DNA from: Streptosporangium amethystogenes
Lineage (GTDB): Bacteria; Actinomycetota; Actinomycetes; Streptosporangiales; Streptosporangiaceae
Assembly: GCF_000721075.1 (NCBI RefSeq)
Contig: NZ_JOEQ01000032.1
Location: 1 to 64,000, forward strand
DNA length: 64,000 nucleotides
Direction: 5' to 3'
The notes beneath the pieces are model-generated. The model made no database searches. It was not told the origin of the DNA and saw nothing but the letters and a program-made list of their open reading frames with translations. The translations under genes and the position numbers were made by a program. Position 1 is the first letter of the stretch. Each line of letters opens with the position of its first letter. Of this stretch, positions 1 through 9,396 are shown piece by piece.

Positions 1-50
1 GCGGCTTCCTCCAGGTCTGTGTCCGCAGATGCCTGAATCACGGTACTCAT
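1..50 (-). CDS. 5' end of an unknown protein running off the window
   Basis: An ATG on the minus strand at 50-48 is preceded by a clear ribosome-binding site (AAGGAG, about 8 nt upstream, near 59-64). It opens a frame reading MSTVIQASADTDLEEA up to the window edge. Only 16 residues are visible, so no family can be assigned. Its position next to an Hsp20 remnant and a PEP synthase suggests a stress-island gene, but that is inference from context only. Confidence 0.55.
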   Translation of the reverse strand, partial: MSTVIQASADTDLEEA

Positions 51-67
51 CAGGTGTATCTCCTTGA

Positions 68-406
68 TCAGGAGTTACACCGAAAACCGTACAGTCCCGG
101 CCAGCGGCGGACGTCCCGACCGGAAGAGTCATCGAGCGAATGACCGGGCAAGTGGTCCGGTGGCGTTGACGTGCGCATGGTGGGCCTCGCCTTCTGGGCC
201 TTCGGTGCGGTCATCGTGAGCACGTGGTCGGGCAAGGGGGCCGATATCTGTTCGGGGTTGACCTCGCCGAGCAGGAGGACGCGGTGCTCGAAGCGTCCGG
301 TGCGGTGCGGGCGGCCGGCTGTTTCCTTCTCTTTGACCTCGGCGGTCACCACCAGTTCCCGGTCGTCTGTCTCGACGTCGATGCCGGCGGCGAAGCCGTC
401 GTGCAC
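68..406 (-). pseudogene. Truncated Hsp20/alpha-crystallin small heat-shock protein
   Basis: The minus-strand frame from about 406 to 173 encodes the second half of an alpha-crystallin domain. Beta-strand segments resembling ELVVTAEVKEKE, GRFEHRVLL and the terminal LTMTAPKAQKARP are typical of the C-terminal end of Hsp20 chaperones. The N-terminal half is missing. Upstream (407-515) the homologous reading continues briefly in the same frame (ENRERIVHDG) before stops, and no normal start precedes it. After the alpha-crystallin segment the frame continues about 35 residues with no family resemblance. The gene is most likely a decayed copy. Intact proteins of this family are ATP-independent chaperones of the cytoplasm. 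Confidence 0.6.
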
Positions 407-602
407 GATGCGTTCGCGGTTCTCCGAAAGGTGCAGCGCTATATCTCGTCACGCTGCTCGATCTTGGCGAAGTTGGACGGGACGTCATTGGGACCTTCAG
501 CTGGGTAGAGAGCATTGATGGGTGATGCTTGCGCTGCCGGTCCCGGGGTGGACGTAGGTGCTCTTCTCCCTGGTTCCGGGGTCGGATCCGAACTGAGTAG
601 GG

Positions 603-2984
603 GTGTTCATGGTGAGTCGGGTGGTGTGGCTGTCGCGATTGTCCCGGTCCGACGTCGGTCTGGTGGGTGGGAAGAACGCCTCGCTAGGCGAGATGATCCA
701 GAATCTGGCCGGGAGCGGGATCCGGGTGCCCGAGGGGTTCGCGACCACGGCGGATGCCTATTGGGAGTTCGTGGCGGAGAACGGCCTGCAGGAGCAGGTG
801 GCCGGGCACATCGCCCGGTTGCACGAGGGCGTCGAACTCGGCGAGGTCGGCCGGGCCATCCGGGATCTCTTCCTCGCCGCCGAACTGCCTGCGGCGCTGG
901 CCCGTGAGATCGGGGATGCGTACCGGGAGCTCGCGTCGTCGGCAGGTCGCAGGGATCAAGAGGTGGCGGTGCGCAGCAGCGCCACCGCGGAGGATCTTCC
1001 GGAGGCCAGCTTCGCCGGCCAGCAGGAGACGTTCCTCAACGTCGTGGGCGTCGAAGCGCTCCTGGACGCCTGCCGCAAGTGCTATGCGTCGCTGTTCACC
1101 GATCGGGCGATCAGCTATCGAGAGCATCACGGGTTCGACCACTTGGCGGTGGCGTTGTCGGCAGGGGTACAGCGGATGGTCCGCGCGGACCTGGCCGGCG
1201 CCGGGGTGATGTTCTCCATCGACACAGAAAGCGGCTTCCCCCGCTCCGTATTGATCAATGCGTCGTGGGGCCTGGGCGAGACGGTGGTCAGCGGCCAGGT
1301 GGATCCGGACGAGTACGTGGTGTTCAAGCCGCTCCTGGGCCGCGGCGGGCTGTGCCCCATCGTGTCCCGCAGGAGAGGCGGCAAAGAGCGCAAGGCGATC
1401 TACGCGGCGGCCGGCACTCGGATCGTGGACACCTCTGCGGCGGAACGCCTCGGGCAGGTCCTCGATGATGGTGAGATACTCGCGCTGGCCCGCTGGGCCG
1501 TACAGATCGAGGATCACTACGGCACCGCTATGGACATGGAGTGGGCCAAGGACGGCCGCACCGGTCAGCTGTTCCTGGTCCAGGCGCGACCTGAGACGGT
1601 GCAGACGCGCAGGGAAGCCGCGACGCTGCGGGAGTATCGGCTCACCGACTCCGGTGCGCGGCTCGTCCGCGGGCTGGCGATCGGCGACGCCATCGCCGCG
1701 GGCAAGGTGTGCAACCTGCGCGATTCTGGGGAGATCGACCGGTTCGTGACCGGGGCGGTGCTCGTCACCGCGATCACCGACCCGGACTGGGAACCGATCA
1801 TGAAGAGGGCGGCGGCAATCGTCACCGATCACGGCGGCCGAACGTCGCACGCCGCCATCGTCAGCCGCGAGCTCGGCGTGCCCGCCGTCGTCGGGTGCGG
1901 TGAGGCCACCCGCGTTCTCGCCGATGGCCTGCAGGTCACGGTGTCATGCGCGGAGGGGGATGAGGGCGTCGTCTACGAAGGAGCCCTCGCCTTCGAAGAA
2001 CGCGACGTCGACCTCGGCGACCTCCCGGTGACCCGCACCAAGGTGATGCTGAACCTGGCCAACCCGGCGGCGGCGTTCCGCTGGTGGCGGCTGCCCGCCG
2101 ACGGCGTCGGGCTGGCCCGCATCGAGTTCATCGTCAACAACCACGTCAAGGTCCATCCAATGGCCTTGCTCCACCCCGACCGGCTCAACGCCTCCACCAG
2201 GCAGAAGATCGCCGAACTCACCTGCGGATACGACGACAAGCCAGACTATTTCGTGGACACCCTCGCCCACGGCGTCGCCCGTATCGCGGCCTCGCGCTGG
2301 CCTGAACCGGTCGTGGTCAGGATGAGCGATTTCAAGACCAACGAGTACGCCCGCCTCATCGGTGGTGAGCCGTTCGAGCCCGCGGAGGAGAATCCGATGA
2401 TCGGCTGGCGCGGAGCCAGCCGATACTACAGTTCCGGCTACCGGGACGGCTTCGCCCTGGAGTGCCGTGCCATCCGGCGGGTCCGTAACCAGATGGGACT
2501 GACCAATGTCATCGTGATGATCCCGTTCTGCCGCACCCTGGAGGAAGCCGACCACGTCCTCAAGGTGATGGCCGAGGAACACCTCGTGCGCGGCCTGGAC
2601 GGCCTGGAGGTCTACGTGATGGCGGAGATCCCCGCCAACATCGTGCTGGCGGACGAGTTCTCGGCCCGCTTCGACGGCTTCTCCATCGGCAGCAACGATC
2701 TCACCCAGCTCACGCTCGGGGTGGATCGTGACGCCGAATCCCTGGCGCACCTGTTCGATGAGACCAATCCGGCCGTCACCCGGAGCATCCGGCACCTCAT
2801 CTCCACCGCGCACGCCCACGGGCGCAAGGTCGGGCTCTGCGGGCAGCGGCCCAGCGACGACCCGAACTTCGCCCGCTTCCTCGTGACCGCCGGGATCGAC
2901 TCGATCTCGGTGACCCCGGACAGTTTCTTCGCGGTCAAGGCCAATGTCGCCGCCGCTGAGCGCGAGAACGCTATCGCTCCATAG
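603..2984 (+). CDS. ppsA: Phosphoenolpyruvate synthase (pyruvate, water dikinase)
   Basis: The 793-residue product matches the full three-part layout of PEP synthase: an N-terminal ATP-grasp/pyruvate-binding domain (about 10-340, opening with VGGKNASLGEM), a swivelling phosphohistidine domain around residue 416 (GGRTSHAAIVSRELGVPAVVG, catalytic His416), and a C-terminal TIM-barrel PEP-binding domain ending with the GLCGQRPSD motif that supplies the catalytic Cys. The reaction is ATP + pyruvate + water to PEP + AMP + phosphate, at the entry to gluconeogenesis. The start could be GTG 603, ATG 609 or GTG 612; the conserved part begins soon after, so the choice matters little. It stands alone on the plus strand, followed by a universal stress protein. 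Together these suggest a starvation or low-oxygen response island. Confidence 0.93.
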   Translation: MFMVSRVVWLSRLSRSDVGLVGGKNASLGEMIQNLAGSGIRVPEGFATTADAYWEFVAENGLQEQVAGHIARLHEGVELGEVGRAIRDLFLAAELPAALAREIGDAYRELASSAGRRDQEVAVRSSATAEDLPEASFAGQQETFLNVVGVEALLDACRKCYASLFTDRAISYREHHGFDHLAVALSAGVQRMVRADLAGAGVMFSIDTESGFPRSVLINASWGLGETVVSGQVDPDEYVVFKPLLGRGGLCPIVSRRRGGKERKAIYAAAGTRIVDTSAAERLGQVLDDGEILALARWAVQIEDHYGTAMDMEWAKDGRTGQLFLVQARPETVQTRREAATLREYRLTDSGARLVRGLAIGDAIAAGKVCNLRDSGEIDRFVTGAVLVTAITDPDWEPIMKRAAAIVTDHGGRTSHAAIVSRELGVPAVVGCGEATRVLADGLQVTVSCAEGDEGVVYEGALAFEERDVDLGDLPVTRTKVMLNLANPAAAFRWWRLPADGVGLARIEFIVNNHVKVHPMALLHPDRLNASTRQKIAELTCGYDDKPDYFVDTLAHGVARIAASRWPEPVVVRMSDFKTNEYARLIGGEPFEPAEENPMIGWRGASRYYSSGYRDGFALECRAIRRVRNQMGLTNVIVMIPFCRTLEEADHVLKVMAEEHLVRGLDGLEVYVMAEIPANIVLADEFSARFDGFSIGSNDLTQLTLGVDRDAESLAHLFDETNPAVTRSIRHLISTAHAHGRKVGLCGQRPSDDPNFARFLVTAGIDSISVTPDSFFAVKANVAAAERENAIAP

Positions 2985-3114
2985 CAACGCGACGCAGGCG
3001 CCGGATCACGATGTGGCCGATGACCGGCGCCGGGGGGAGCCGAGCCCTCACCTGGCCCTCCGTTAGGGGGTACCACCCGGCACGGGAAATTGGCTCGTAA
3101 CGCATGGGGGCATC

Positions 3115-3948
3115 GTGATCGTGGCGGGTGTGGACGGCTCGCGGGCGAGCCTCGTGGCGGTGGCATGGGCGGTACGCGAGGCCGCCATGCGAGGCGTCAC
3201 GGTCCGTCTCGTGCACGTCATGCCAGGCCTGGATTCATCCGCGGGTGCTTCCTGCGAGCAGGTGCGGCGATGGTTGCGCAAGCATGCCATGGTGGTGGTG
3301 ACAGACGCCCTGCGGCACGCGCGGCGGGAAGAGGGCGAAGTCGAGGCGGATACGCAGGTGCTGACCGGTGATCCTCGGCTCGGATTGGTCAGGGCTTCCA
3401 AGGACGCCGAACTCCTGGTCGTCGGAAGCCACGGGACGGGAGGGTTCTGGGAGCAGTTGGCCGGCTCGGTGGCGCTGGGCGTGCCTGGCCAGGCCAGCTG
3501 TCCGGTGGTCGTGGTACGCGCCCCACCCGAGCAGTCGCGCAACGAGGTGGTCGTCGGCGTCGACGGCTCGGCGGGCGGCCGTGCCGCAACGGATTTCGCC
3601 TTCGCAGAGGCCGCACTGCGCGGCGCCGAACTGCACGCGGTCCACGCCTGGAGCCCGGTGAGCGATGGCCGGGCGGCGAAGGGCCCCACACGGGAGGCGG
3701 GCAGGCGCCTGCTGGCGGAGACGGTCGCGGATTTCCGCACGCGCTATCCAGGGGTCAAGCTGGTGACGCGGTCGATCCGTGGACATCCCGTGGACGTGCT
3801 GCTGAGGGCGTCCGCAGGAGCCGGCCTGCTGGTCATGGGATCACGGGGGCGCGGCCCTGTCACCGCGTTCTTCGGATCGGTCAGCCATGCGCTGGTCCAG
3901 TACGCCGCGTGCCCGCTGGTCGTGGTCGCCGTGGCTGACGAGGAATGA
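3115..3948 (+). CDS. Tandem-domain universal stress protein (UspA family)
   Basis: The 277-residue protein contains two UspA domains (about 1-140 and 145-275). Each begins with a beta-strand and GVDGS motif (VAGVDGSRAS; VVGVDGSAGG) and ends with the nucleotide-binding glycine pattern (GSHGTGGFWEQLAGSVA; GSRGRGPVTAFFGSVSHAL) followed by a hydrophobic strand (CPVVVV, CPLVVV). The glycine pattern in both halves predicts ATP binding. Tandem Usp proteins of this length are common in actinobacteria, often in hypoxia or dormancy regulons. The GTG start at 3115 is placed directly before the first strand of the fold. A 12-nt box (GATGTGGCCGAT, 3010-3021) lies about 95 nt upstream and recurs at 7181-7192. 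Confidence 0.92.
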   Translation: MIVAGVDGSRASLVAVAWAVREAAMRGVTVRLVHVMPGLDSSAGASCEQVRRWLRKHAMVVVTDALRHARREEGEVEADTQVLTGDPRLGLVRASKDAELLVVGSHGTGGFWEQLAGSVALGVPGQASCPVVVVRAPPEQSRNEVVVGVDGSAGGRAATDFAFAEAALRGAELHAVHAWSPVSDGRAAKGPTREAGRRLLAETVADFRTRYPGVKLVTRSIRGHPVDVLLRASAGAGLLVMGSRGRGPVTAFFGSVSHALVQYAACPLVVVAVADEE

Positions 3949-4021
3949 TCGGTGTTTGCGGGTTAGCGGGGTGAGCGTCCACAAGTCCAGGCCGGTCCGC
4001 TTGGGGAACGCGGTGGCCCGA

Positions 4022-4096
4022 TAGCGTCTTCATGCCGCCGGAGCGGACCGTGACGTCGACGGGGTTAACACTGGTGCCGTGAACGCGGATGAGCAC
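4022..4096 (-). pseudogene. Scrap of a quinone-oxidoreductase/zinc-type alcohol dehydrogenase
   Basis: About 25 residues on the minus strand (LIRVHGTSVNPVDVTVRSGG core) match the well-conserved N-terminal strand-turn segment of medium-chain quinone oxidoreductases, where EVLVRVHAAGVNPVD-like sequence is usual. The similarity then stops, and no nucleotide-binding domain follows on either side. It is a remnant too short to function. The match is from memory of the family and rests on one motif. Confidence 0.4.
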
Positions 4097-4293
4097 CAGT
4101 CCTGCCCACGGCCGACGCGAATGCGGACGTCGAGGAGGTCCTGCACCAGATGGTCGAGTACAAGATCCGTCGTCTGCCGGTGCTGGAGAACGAGGAACTC
4201 ATCGGCCTCATCAGTCAAGCCGATCTCGCGGCGAAGCTGCCCGAGGACAAGGTCGGCGAGCTGGTGGAAGCGATCTCGGCAACCTCCCGCTGA
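4093..4293 (+). pseudogene. C-terminal fragment of a CBS-domain protein
   Basis: The plus frame ending with TGA at 4291-4293 reads DVEEVLHQMVEYKIRRLPVL, then ENEELIGLISQADLAAKLPE, then a short tail. This is the second half of a CBS domain of the kind found in actinobacterial two-CBS stress proteins. The frame is closed by a stop at 4090 and has no start codon before the homology, so the first CBS motif and the initiation region are lost. An intact CBS protein lies nearby at 6344-7039; this is a separate decayed copy. Confidence 0.6.
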
Positions 4294-4339
4294 GTGCTCC
4301 ACGCGTCATCGCCGGGCGGGCAGGAGGCGGCCGGCAGCG

Positions 4340-4930
4340 GCAGACGGAGAATCGCGATTATGGCGGCGTCATCATCGAGATGCCCACCAGTGTAGGCGAG
4401 GAGATCGTCGCATACCCGCTCCAGCAGCCCTTGTGGGGCCTCCTGCGTTCAGGAGGCGATCCGATCGGCCATCGGATAGAAGCGCTTCGGTCACGCCATC
4501 GGTGTAGAGCAGTAGCAGATCGCCCTCCTCGAACCGGAACGAGCAGCCGGTGTGCCCCTGGTGTTCGCAGAGGCCCCCACCGCCCAGCGGCGGCGGCGGA
4601 TGCTCGCACTGCAACGGCGTGACCCGGCCGGCGTGCACCAGCAGCGGCGGCGGGTGACCACAGCTCACCATGGTGAGCACCAGCTCATCGACTGCGATGT
4701 CCATCGCGGCTGCGGTCACGAAGTGTTCTCTTCGCCCTCGGGGCATTCCTCGGCGAACGGGTACGGGTTGAACCCAACGCTGTCCTCCAGATCAGCAACC
4801 AGCTCCGGCAGGGTCAGCCCCCAGCGGGCGGCCTCGCGGAAGGCACCGACGAGCGCGGCGGCGTGACAACCCTCTGACCCGCGGCGCGCCCATGCTCTCG
4901 CCGTGGTCGTGGCTGCGGGCAGGCCGGGAG
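4340..4930 (-). pseudogene. Frameshifted SpoIIE/PP2C-type protein phosphatase remnant
   Basis: Three minus-strand segments in different frames together rebuild the end of a SpoIIE-family phosphatase. Near 4865-4730 is AAALVGAFREAARWGLTLPE and a downstream stretch. From 4725 to about 4480 comes EHFVTAAAMDIAVDELVLTM, then CGHPPPLLVHAG and GDLLLLYTDGVTEA, the metal-dependent phosphatase core. Near 4430-4350 is the terminal LLERVCDDLLAYTGGHLDDD and AAIIAI. Frame changes occur near 4725 and near 4460, and the N-terminal part (sensor and first metal motif) is absent. Intact relatives dephosphorylate anti-sigma-factor antagonists. At least two frameshifts make this copy non-functional unless they are sequencing errors. 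Confidence 0.68.
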
Positions 4931-4943
4931 GAGGTCTGAAGAC

Positions 4944-6347
4944 TCAAAGTAGGACGTGCTCGTCCGGGGCGGGGGCGATCGCGTGCCAGCCGAGTTCGTC
5001 GCGGATGCGGCTCCGCAGCGTGGCGGCCGCGTCGGGCTCGCCGTGGACGACGTAGGTCGCCTGCGGCGGCTGGCGGGCGGTGTGCAGCCAGGCGATGGTC
5101 TCATCGGCGTCGGAGTGCACGGAGAACCCTGGCAGGTTCACGATCTCGGCTCGCACGGGCACGTAGCGGCCGTGGATCTTGAGTGCGGTGGCGCCGTCGA
5201 CGAGGCTGCGCGAGCGCGTCCCGAGCGCGGCGAAGCCCACGATGAGTACGGTCATGCGCGGGTCAGGCAGCAGGTAGCGCAGGTGGTGTAGGACCCGGCC
5301 GCCGCTGGCCATGCCGGAGGCCGAGATGATGATCGACGGCTGGTCCGGCTCGTTGACGCTCATCGACTCCTCGACGGTGCGCAACTCCCGTAGCCAGGGC
5401 GGGGCCAGCACGTCCCGGGTGATTCCGGGGCGCAGCTCCGGCGAGCCGGAGGCGATCGCCTCCAGGTACACGTCCCGGGCGGCCAATCCCATGGGGCTGT
5501 CCACGTAGACTGGCACTTTGGCGATCATGCCCTTGTGCCGCAGCTCGTGCAGCCGGTAGACGATGACCTCGGTGCGGTCGACGGCGAAGGCGGGAATGAG
5601 CACCGAACCGCCGCGGCGCACCGTCCGGTTGACGGCCGTGGCGACTTCCCACAAGGTGCTCGCGTCGTCGTGGCGGCGGTTGCCGTACGTCGACTCGACC
5701 AGCAGCGTGTCCGCCCCGTGGAACGGCGCCGGCGGGTTGAGCAGCGGATGGGTCGCACGCCCGAGGTCGCCGGTGTGGACGAGCGTGGCGCCGCCAGGCA
5801 GGGTGATCTCGCTCCACGAGGAGCCGAGGATGTGCCCGGCCCGATGCAGGCGCAGCCCGATACCGGGCAGCTCGGCGGGCTGCTCGTGCTCCAGAGGAAC
5901 GAATAGCTTCAGGGCCTTCTCGACGTCCTTCTCGTCGTAGAGCGGCAGGGCCGGACGATGCGTGGACCAGCCGTAGGCGTTGGCGTGCTCGGCCTGCTCA
6001 GCCATGAGCTTGGCGCTGTCGCGTAGCACGATCGCGGCCAGCCGCGCCGTGTCCGGCGTGGTGTGGACCGGCCCGCTGAAGCCCTGCCGCACCAGCGCGG
6101 GCAGGTAACCGCAGTGATCCAGGTGCGCGTGGCTGAGCACGATCGCCGACACCGACGAGGCCGGGACCGGGAATGTGGCCCAGTTCCTGCGCTGTAGCTC
6201 CCGCTCTCCCTGAAAGAGCCCGCAGTCGAGCAGGACGCGGTTCCCGTCAGGCAGGTCGAGCAGGAATTTGCTGCCCGTCACGGTGCCGACCCCGCCAAGG
6301 AAGGTCAGCTCCGGCGATCTCGTGCCGCTCCTGCCGATCGTCATCAT
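4944..6347 (-). CDS. MBL-fold/beta-CASP RNA-metabolising hydrolase
   Basis: The 467-residue product carries a metallo-beta-lactamase core with the zinc-binding [11 protein letters not shown] motif, then a beta-CASP domain and a C-terminal Zn-dependent RNA-specificity segment ([15 protein letters not shown], then [12 protein letters not shown] with the conserved His). This is the CPSF73/Ysh1-like bacterial group, generally thought to be nucleases, although the substrate of these short actinobacterial members is not established. The start chosen is ATG at 6347-6345, which overlaps the stop of the upstream CBS gene in an ATGA arrangement, so the two are probably translationally coupled. Confidence 0.88.
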   Translation of the reverse strand: MMTIGRSGTRSPELTFLGGVGTVTGSKFLLDLPDGNRVLLDCGLFQGERELQRRNWATFPVPASSVSAIVLSHAHLDHCGYLPALVRQGFSGPVHTTPDTARLAAIVLRDSAKLMAEQAEHANAYGWSTHRPALPLYDEKDVEKALKLFVPLEHEQPAELPGIGLRLHRAGHILGSSWSEITLPGGATLVHTGDLGRATHPLLNPPAPFHGADTLLVESTYGNRRHDDASTLWEVATAVNRTVRRGGSVLIPAFAVDRTEVIVYRLHELRHKGMIAKVPVYVDSPMGLAARDVYLEAIASGSPELRPGITRDVLAPPWLRELRTVEESMSVNEPDQPSIIISASGMASGGRVLHHLRYLLPDPRMTVLIVGFAALGTRSRSLVDGATALKIHGRYVPVRAEIVNLPGFSVHSDADETIAWLHTARQPPQATYVVHGEPDAAATLRSRIRDELGWHAIAPAPDEHVLL

Positions 6348-7039
6348 TTGCCCCAGGCGAAGGTGTCGTGCCTCCACTCGAGCTCATCGATCACATCAAC
6401 CACCCCGTCCACGCGGGCGATCATCCGCATGGCGATCGCGGTCTCGCTGCGGCGCTCCATCCAACCGCTCGGCGTCACGTTCCCCTGGCGCACCTCGACC
6501 GTGACGCTCGGGGTCTCCATCCACGGCGAGCGCTCCAGCACGTCCTCGCGGATCTCGCTGGCGATGTCGGCAACGGGGCGCACGAACACCTTCAGCAGAT
6601 CGTGGCGGCTGACGATGCCTTGCAGTGTGTCGTCGTCCGCGACAACGATGAGGCGTTTGACGCCGTGCTCATCCATCAGGCGGGTGGCCATCACGACCGA
6701 GGCCGTGGCGGGCACGGTTACGGCGGTCGTGGTCATCACCTCGACGGCAGTGTCCCCGGTGGCCTTGCGTTTGACGTCGGGGCCTTTCTCGGACGGGCGG
6801 TGGCGCAGCCGGGCGCGCACCGGCGGCTTGTAGCCCTCGGCGTAGTAGCGCTCGCGAAACTCCTCCTTGCACAGCAGGTCCGCCTCAGACACCACGCCCA
6901 GGACGTGGTTCTCGGCGTCGACCACCGGTACGGTGCTGCCGCCGTGAACGATGAGCACCTCGGCGACGTCCTTGAACGGGGTAGTGCCGTTGACCGAGGC
7001 AACCTCTGAGGTCATGATCTCCTTGACCGTGGTCCGCAC
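6344..7039 (-). CDS. Two-CBS plus BON domain protein
   Basis: The 231-residue protein has a CBS pair split by a basic linker: CBS1 at about 1-60 ([20 protein letters not shown]), CBS2 at about 97-155 ([33 protein letters not shown]), and a C-terminal BON domain (about 160-225, with [20 protein letters not shown]). CBS pairs usually bind adenine nucleotides and BON domains bind membranes or ligands. Such proteins belong to hypoxia/stress regulons in actinobacteria. It precedes and overlaps the metallo-hydrolase gene by four bases. Its role is inferred from the family only. Confidence 0.88.
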   Translation of the reverse strand: MRTTVKEIMTSEVASVNGTTPFKDVAEVLIVHGGSTVPVVDAENHVLGVVSEADLLCKEEFRERYYAEGYKPPVRARLRHRPSEKGPDVKRKATGDTAVEVMTTTAVTVPATASVVMATRLMDEHGVKRLIVVADDDTLQGIVSRHDLLKVFVRPVADIASEIREDVLERSPWMETPSVTVEVRQGNVTPSGWMERRSETAIAMRMIARVDGVVDVIDELEWRHDTFAWGK

Positions 7040-7503
7040 GGTGGCTCCTCCCTTCGAGACTTGCCTGTCCTCACAGCAGCGCGGGACGCGTCCACGCAGG
7101 TAAGGCGGAGATCCCGCACGGCGGAGCCGTTCGTCAGAGCTGCCTTATACCGGCCGCCGTTGCAAGCGCTCGGTCATCCGGATGTGGCCGATCGCCGGAT
7201 CATGGTGAGCCCGTCGTTTCCGGTCGTGGAGAGCCCAGCTCACCCTCCGGCCGCCGATTTGCGGTAGTGGCCGGTCCCCTCCCTGCCAGGCAGCGGATCC
7301 AGATGTCGATGCGCGCCCCCGCGCGGGGAGGCAATGCTGTGGCTCGGGTGTCGAGCGCGGAGCAGTGAGTGGTCGGCGCGGCCGGTCCGCATGGCAAGTG
7401 CGCAGCCGACAGCCCCGCCTTCGGCCGGGTCGGCTGCACTGTGCAACCGCAGGGCGCAACCCGGCCGTCCGCGCCTTCCGACCGCTCCGATAAGGGGTGC
7501 CGC
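7040..7503. other. Intergenic stretch without a convincing gene
   Basis: No frame here shows recognisable protein similarity on either strand. The first part should contain the promoter of the CBS-BON gene. The box GATGTGGCCGAT at 7181-7192 is identical to one at 3010-3021 upstream of the universal stress protein gene and may be a shared control element. Confidence 0.4.
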
Positions 7504-7781
7504 TCAGGCAGGCGCATAGGTGAGGCAGTCCGCGGCGTTCTCCACATAACCGACCGTGATGCCGGGAGCCTGGCATTCGAACTGGACGTTGTGCTGGCAG
7601 TCGGACATCTTGCAGGCGCCGACGTGGCCTACGGCTAGGGGTCGCCTCCCTTGGCCGGAGCCTTGAAGTAGGTGTCGCAGTGGGCATGACGGACGTCACC
7701 TACGGTGATGGCCAGTGCGTGACAGCTGCGGTCGGTGTTGTACGCACACGCATCCACTTCGCATGCGTTGACAACAGGCAT
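7504..7781 (-). pseudogene. Frameshifted DUF1540 cysteine-rich small protein
   Basis: The minus frame from ATG 7781 reads MPVVNACEVDACAYNTDRSC and continues with HALAITVGD and HCDTYFKAPAKGGDP, a complete first DUF1540 repeat with its metal-ligand-like Cys/His pattern. It then meets a stop at 7637-7635. In another frame the second repeat follows at once (VGACKMSDCQHNVQFECQAP, then GITVGYVENAADCLTYAPA) and stops at 7506-7504. A one-base loss just after GGDP explains both halves. Family members carry two such repeats joined by a GGDP-like linker. An ATG at 7811 is possible but lacks a ribosome site. DUF1540 has no established function. Confidence 0.75.
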
Positions 7782-8385
7782 CTCCGTCGAAATCCCTCCG
7801 GAACGTGACATGAGGCCGAGGCCGATGAGCGGCTCCCCAGGACCGCTCGGTGATGCTGCCCCGGCTTTCAGGAGCCACTCTGCGTTGCCATGAAGCGGGG
7901 TGAAAGCTTGGCATTGCGATGGTCGGGTAGTTCCCGCGGCTTGGCGATCGACCATCAGGTGAGCGGGATGTGGGCTTGGCCGATGATGGGGCCGGAAGAC
8001 GCGGACGCGCCCGGCCTGGCAGGCATGGTCGGCCATCCGTGTCGGCGGTCGGGCGGCGAAGCTGTCCCCGTTCGGCTCCTCGCCCGCCTTCCTCACCGTG
8101 CAGCGCGTTGGCCAGCCGCACCTGGTAGCGCCGCTCTCCCCGGCGCTCGGCTTCGGCGTCATGCTCGGCCTGGTCACCCTCGCCGGTGTAAACGCCGAGC
8201 GTCATCAGCGCGGTCACCAACTGGTGCACCGAGGCAGGCTGTTCGGAGCGAGGCGCGGCGGTCATGGCGCTCACCGCAGTCCGTGCGCGGCCGCGGTACG
8301 GGCATAACCGGCCAACTCGGCCAGGCCGAGGCCCGAGCCCATGAGCGTCATCACCGATGCCCACAGGTCCGCGGGAAGCGGGAGC
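7782..8385. other. Unassigned region between DUF1540 remnant and transposase scraps
   Basis: Minus-strand frames here have plausible composition but no family I recognise. One ends with GLGLAELAGYARTAAAHGLR at a stop at 8273-8271. A second starts at ATG 8265 (MTAAPRSEQPASVHQLVTAL) and would run to 7696, but it overlaps the DUF1540 remnant and loses any protein-like look after about 60 residues. I take these as possible degraded mobile-element cargo or host genes interrupted by the insertions to the right. Confidence 0.3.
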
Positions 8386-8650
8386 TCAGGCCGGGCCGGC
8401 GGGGAACAGCACGCGCGGCTCCAGATCCAAGCGCGTGATCGGTGCCTGGTCCGGCGGCGTCAAGTTGATCACCCAGTTACCGAACCGGCGCACCGTGTGC
8501 GTGATGTACGGCGAGATCGTGGCCAGGTCGTCGACGTCGACCGGCTCCCCCTCGCCGGCCAACTGATTGGCCGCGTCCGTGATATCGCAGGCGGTCGAGT
8601 AAATCACGCAGTTCGCGATCAGCTCGTTAAACTTGATCACCTTCTGCAGC
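8386..8650 (-). pseudogene. 3' end of a Tn3-family transposase gene
   Basis: The frame contains QKVIKFNELIANCVIYSTAC, then DITDAANQLAGEG, DLATISPYITHTVRRFGNW and a C-terminal LEPRVLFPAGPA. This matches the extreme C-terminus of Tn3-type transposases of actinobacteria. More than 800 residues of a normal TnpA are missing. Its upstream end is fused in frame to ISAzo13-like sequence at about 8650, so it is a recombination remnant and not an expressed transposase. Confidence 0.65.
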
Positions 8651-9023
8651 GAGGCGGTGGTCCAGCGCAGCGGGGAGACTGGGTCGCCGACCTCCCGCGG
8701 CTTGATTAAAGCCTCGAGCGCCGGCACCGGCCAGGGTCATGCTCAGTGGCCGGCCTGCGTCCACCGCCAGGACGACGCACCCGTCCCAGCACCGCCGCAC
8801 CGCCCGCGAGCTCGACGCGTCCCCGCGCGATCGTCGACTGCGACACCTCCGCCAACCGGGCCACCACCGCGATCCCGCCATGCCCCAGAGAATCGGCCTC
8901 CGACGCCAGATACAGGCGCCGCTGCCGCTCATCCAGGTGCGGCAGCAACGCCGAGAACTTCACATCGAGCGCCGCCAGAGCCGTCTCCGAAATCCCCACG
9001 GACGCCCAGATATCACGCCACAC
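8651..9023 (-). pseudogene. 5' part of an ISAzo13-family transposase, frameshifted
   Basis: From the start at 9023 the frame reads ALDVKFSALLPHLDERQRRL, then GHGGIAVVARLAEVSQSTIA and GRVRRPGGGRRPATEHDPG. This is the N-terminal helix-turn-helix region of ISAzo13-type transposases. Around 8735 the frame shifts by one base, and the next conserved block (PALEALIKPREVGDPVSPLR, then WTT) is in the frame that runs into the Tn3 fragment. The DDE catalytic domain is absent. Confidence 0.65.
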
Positions 9024-9066
9024 ACCGACGTCGCTCTAAAACCGTCAGTAATTTCCTTACGGCTCC

Positions 9067-9396
9067 TCACCAGTTGGTCTCTCCCGCGAAATATTTGGCC
9101 GCCCGGCGCAGGATGTCGCGCTCCATCTCCAGCTCCCGGATGCGGGCCTTGAGCTGCTTATTCTCCTCTTCCAGCACGTCGTCGGACGATAGCGCGCCAC
9201 GCGCCGGCCTCCTCACCGGGCCCCGCTCCTTCGCGCCCGCAGTGCCGTCCGCCTGCGCCTGACGCACCCAGTTACGCAGCGTCTCCCGGCTGATCCCCAG
9301 GTCCTCAGCCACCGAGGCCAGCGTCCGTCCCGGATCGGACAGGTACAACGCGACGGCATCCGCCTTGAACTCCGGCGGATACGACTTCATCGCCAC
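9067..9396 (-). CDS. IS3-family transposase OrfA, OrfB missing
   Basis: The 109-residue product has the helix-turn-helix of IS3 OrfA ([20 protein letters not shown], then [14 protein letters not shown]) followed by a leucine-zipper-like coiled coil ([20 protein letters not shown]) and the usual ending KYFAGETNW. In complete IS3 elements an overlapping orfB encoding the DDE integrase follows. Here the DNA beyond 9067 is an ISAzo13-type remnant, so the element cannot transpose by itself. It is divergent from the IS630-type gene starting at 9397. Confidence 0.82.
   Translation of the reverse strand: MAMKSYPPEFKADAVALYLSDPGRTLASVAEDLGISRETLRNWVRQAQADGTAGAKERGPVRRPARGALSSDDVLEEENKQLKARIRELEMERDILRRAAKYFAGETNW

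Noticed and set aside
68..518. Plus-strand frames of 94-115 codons
   Set aside because: The minus strand gives clear Hsp20 similarity; the plus frames have none.
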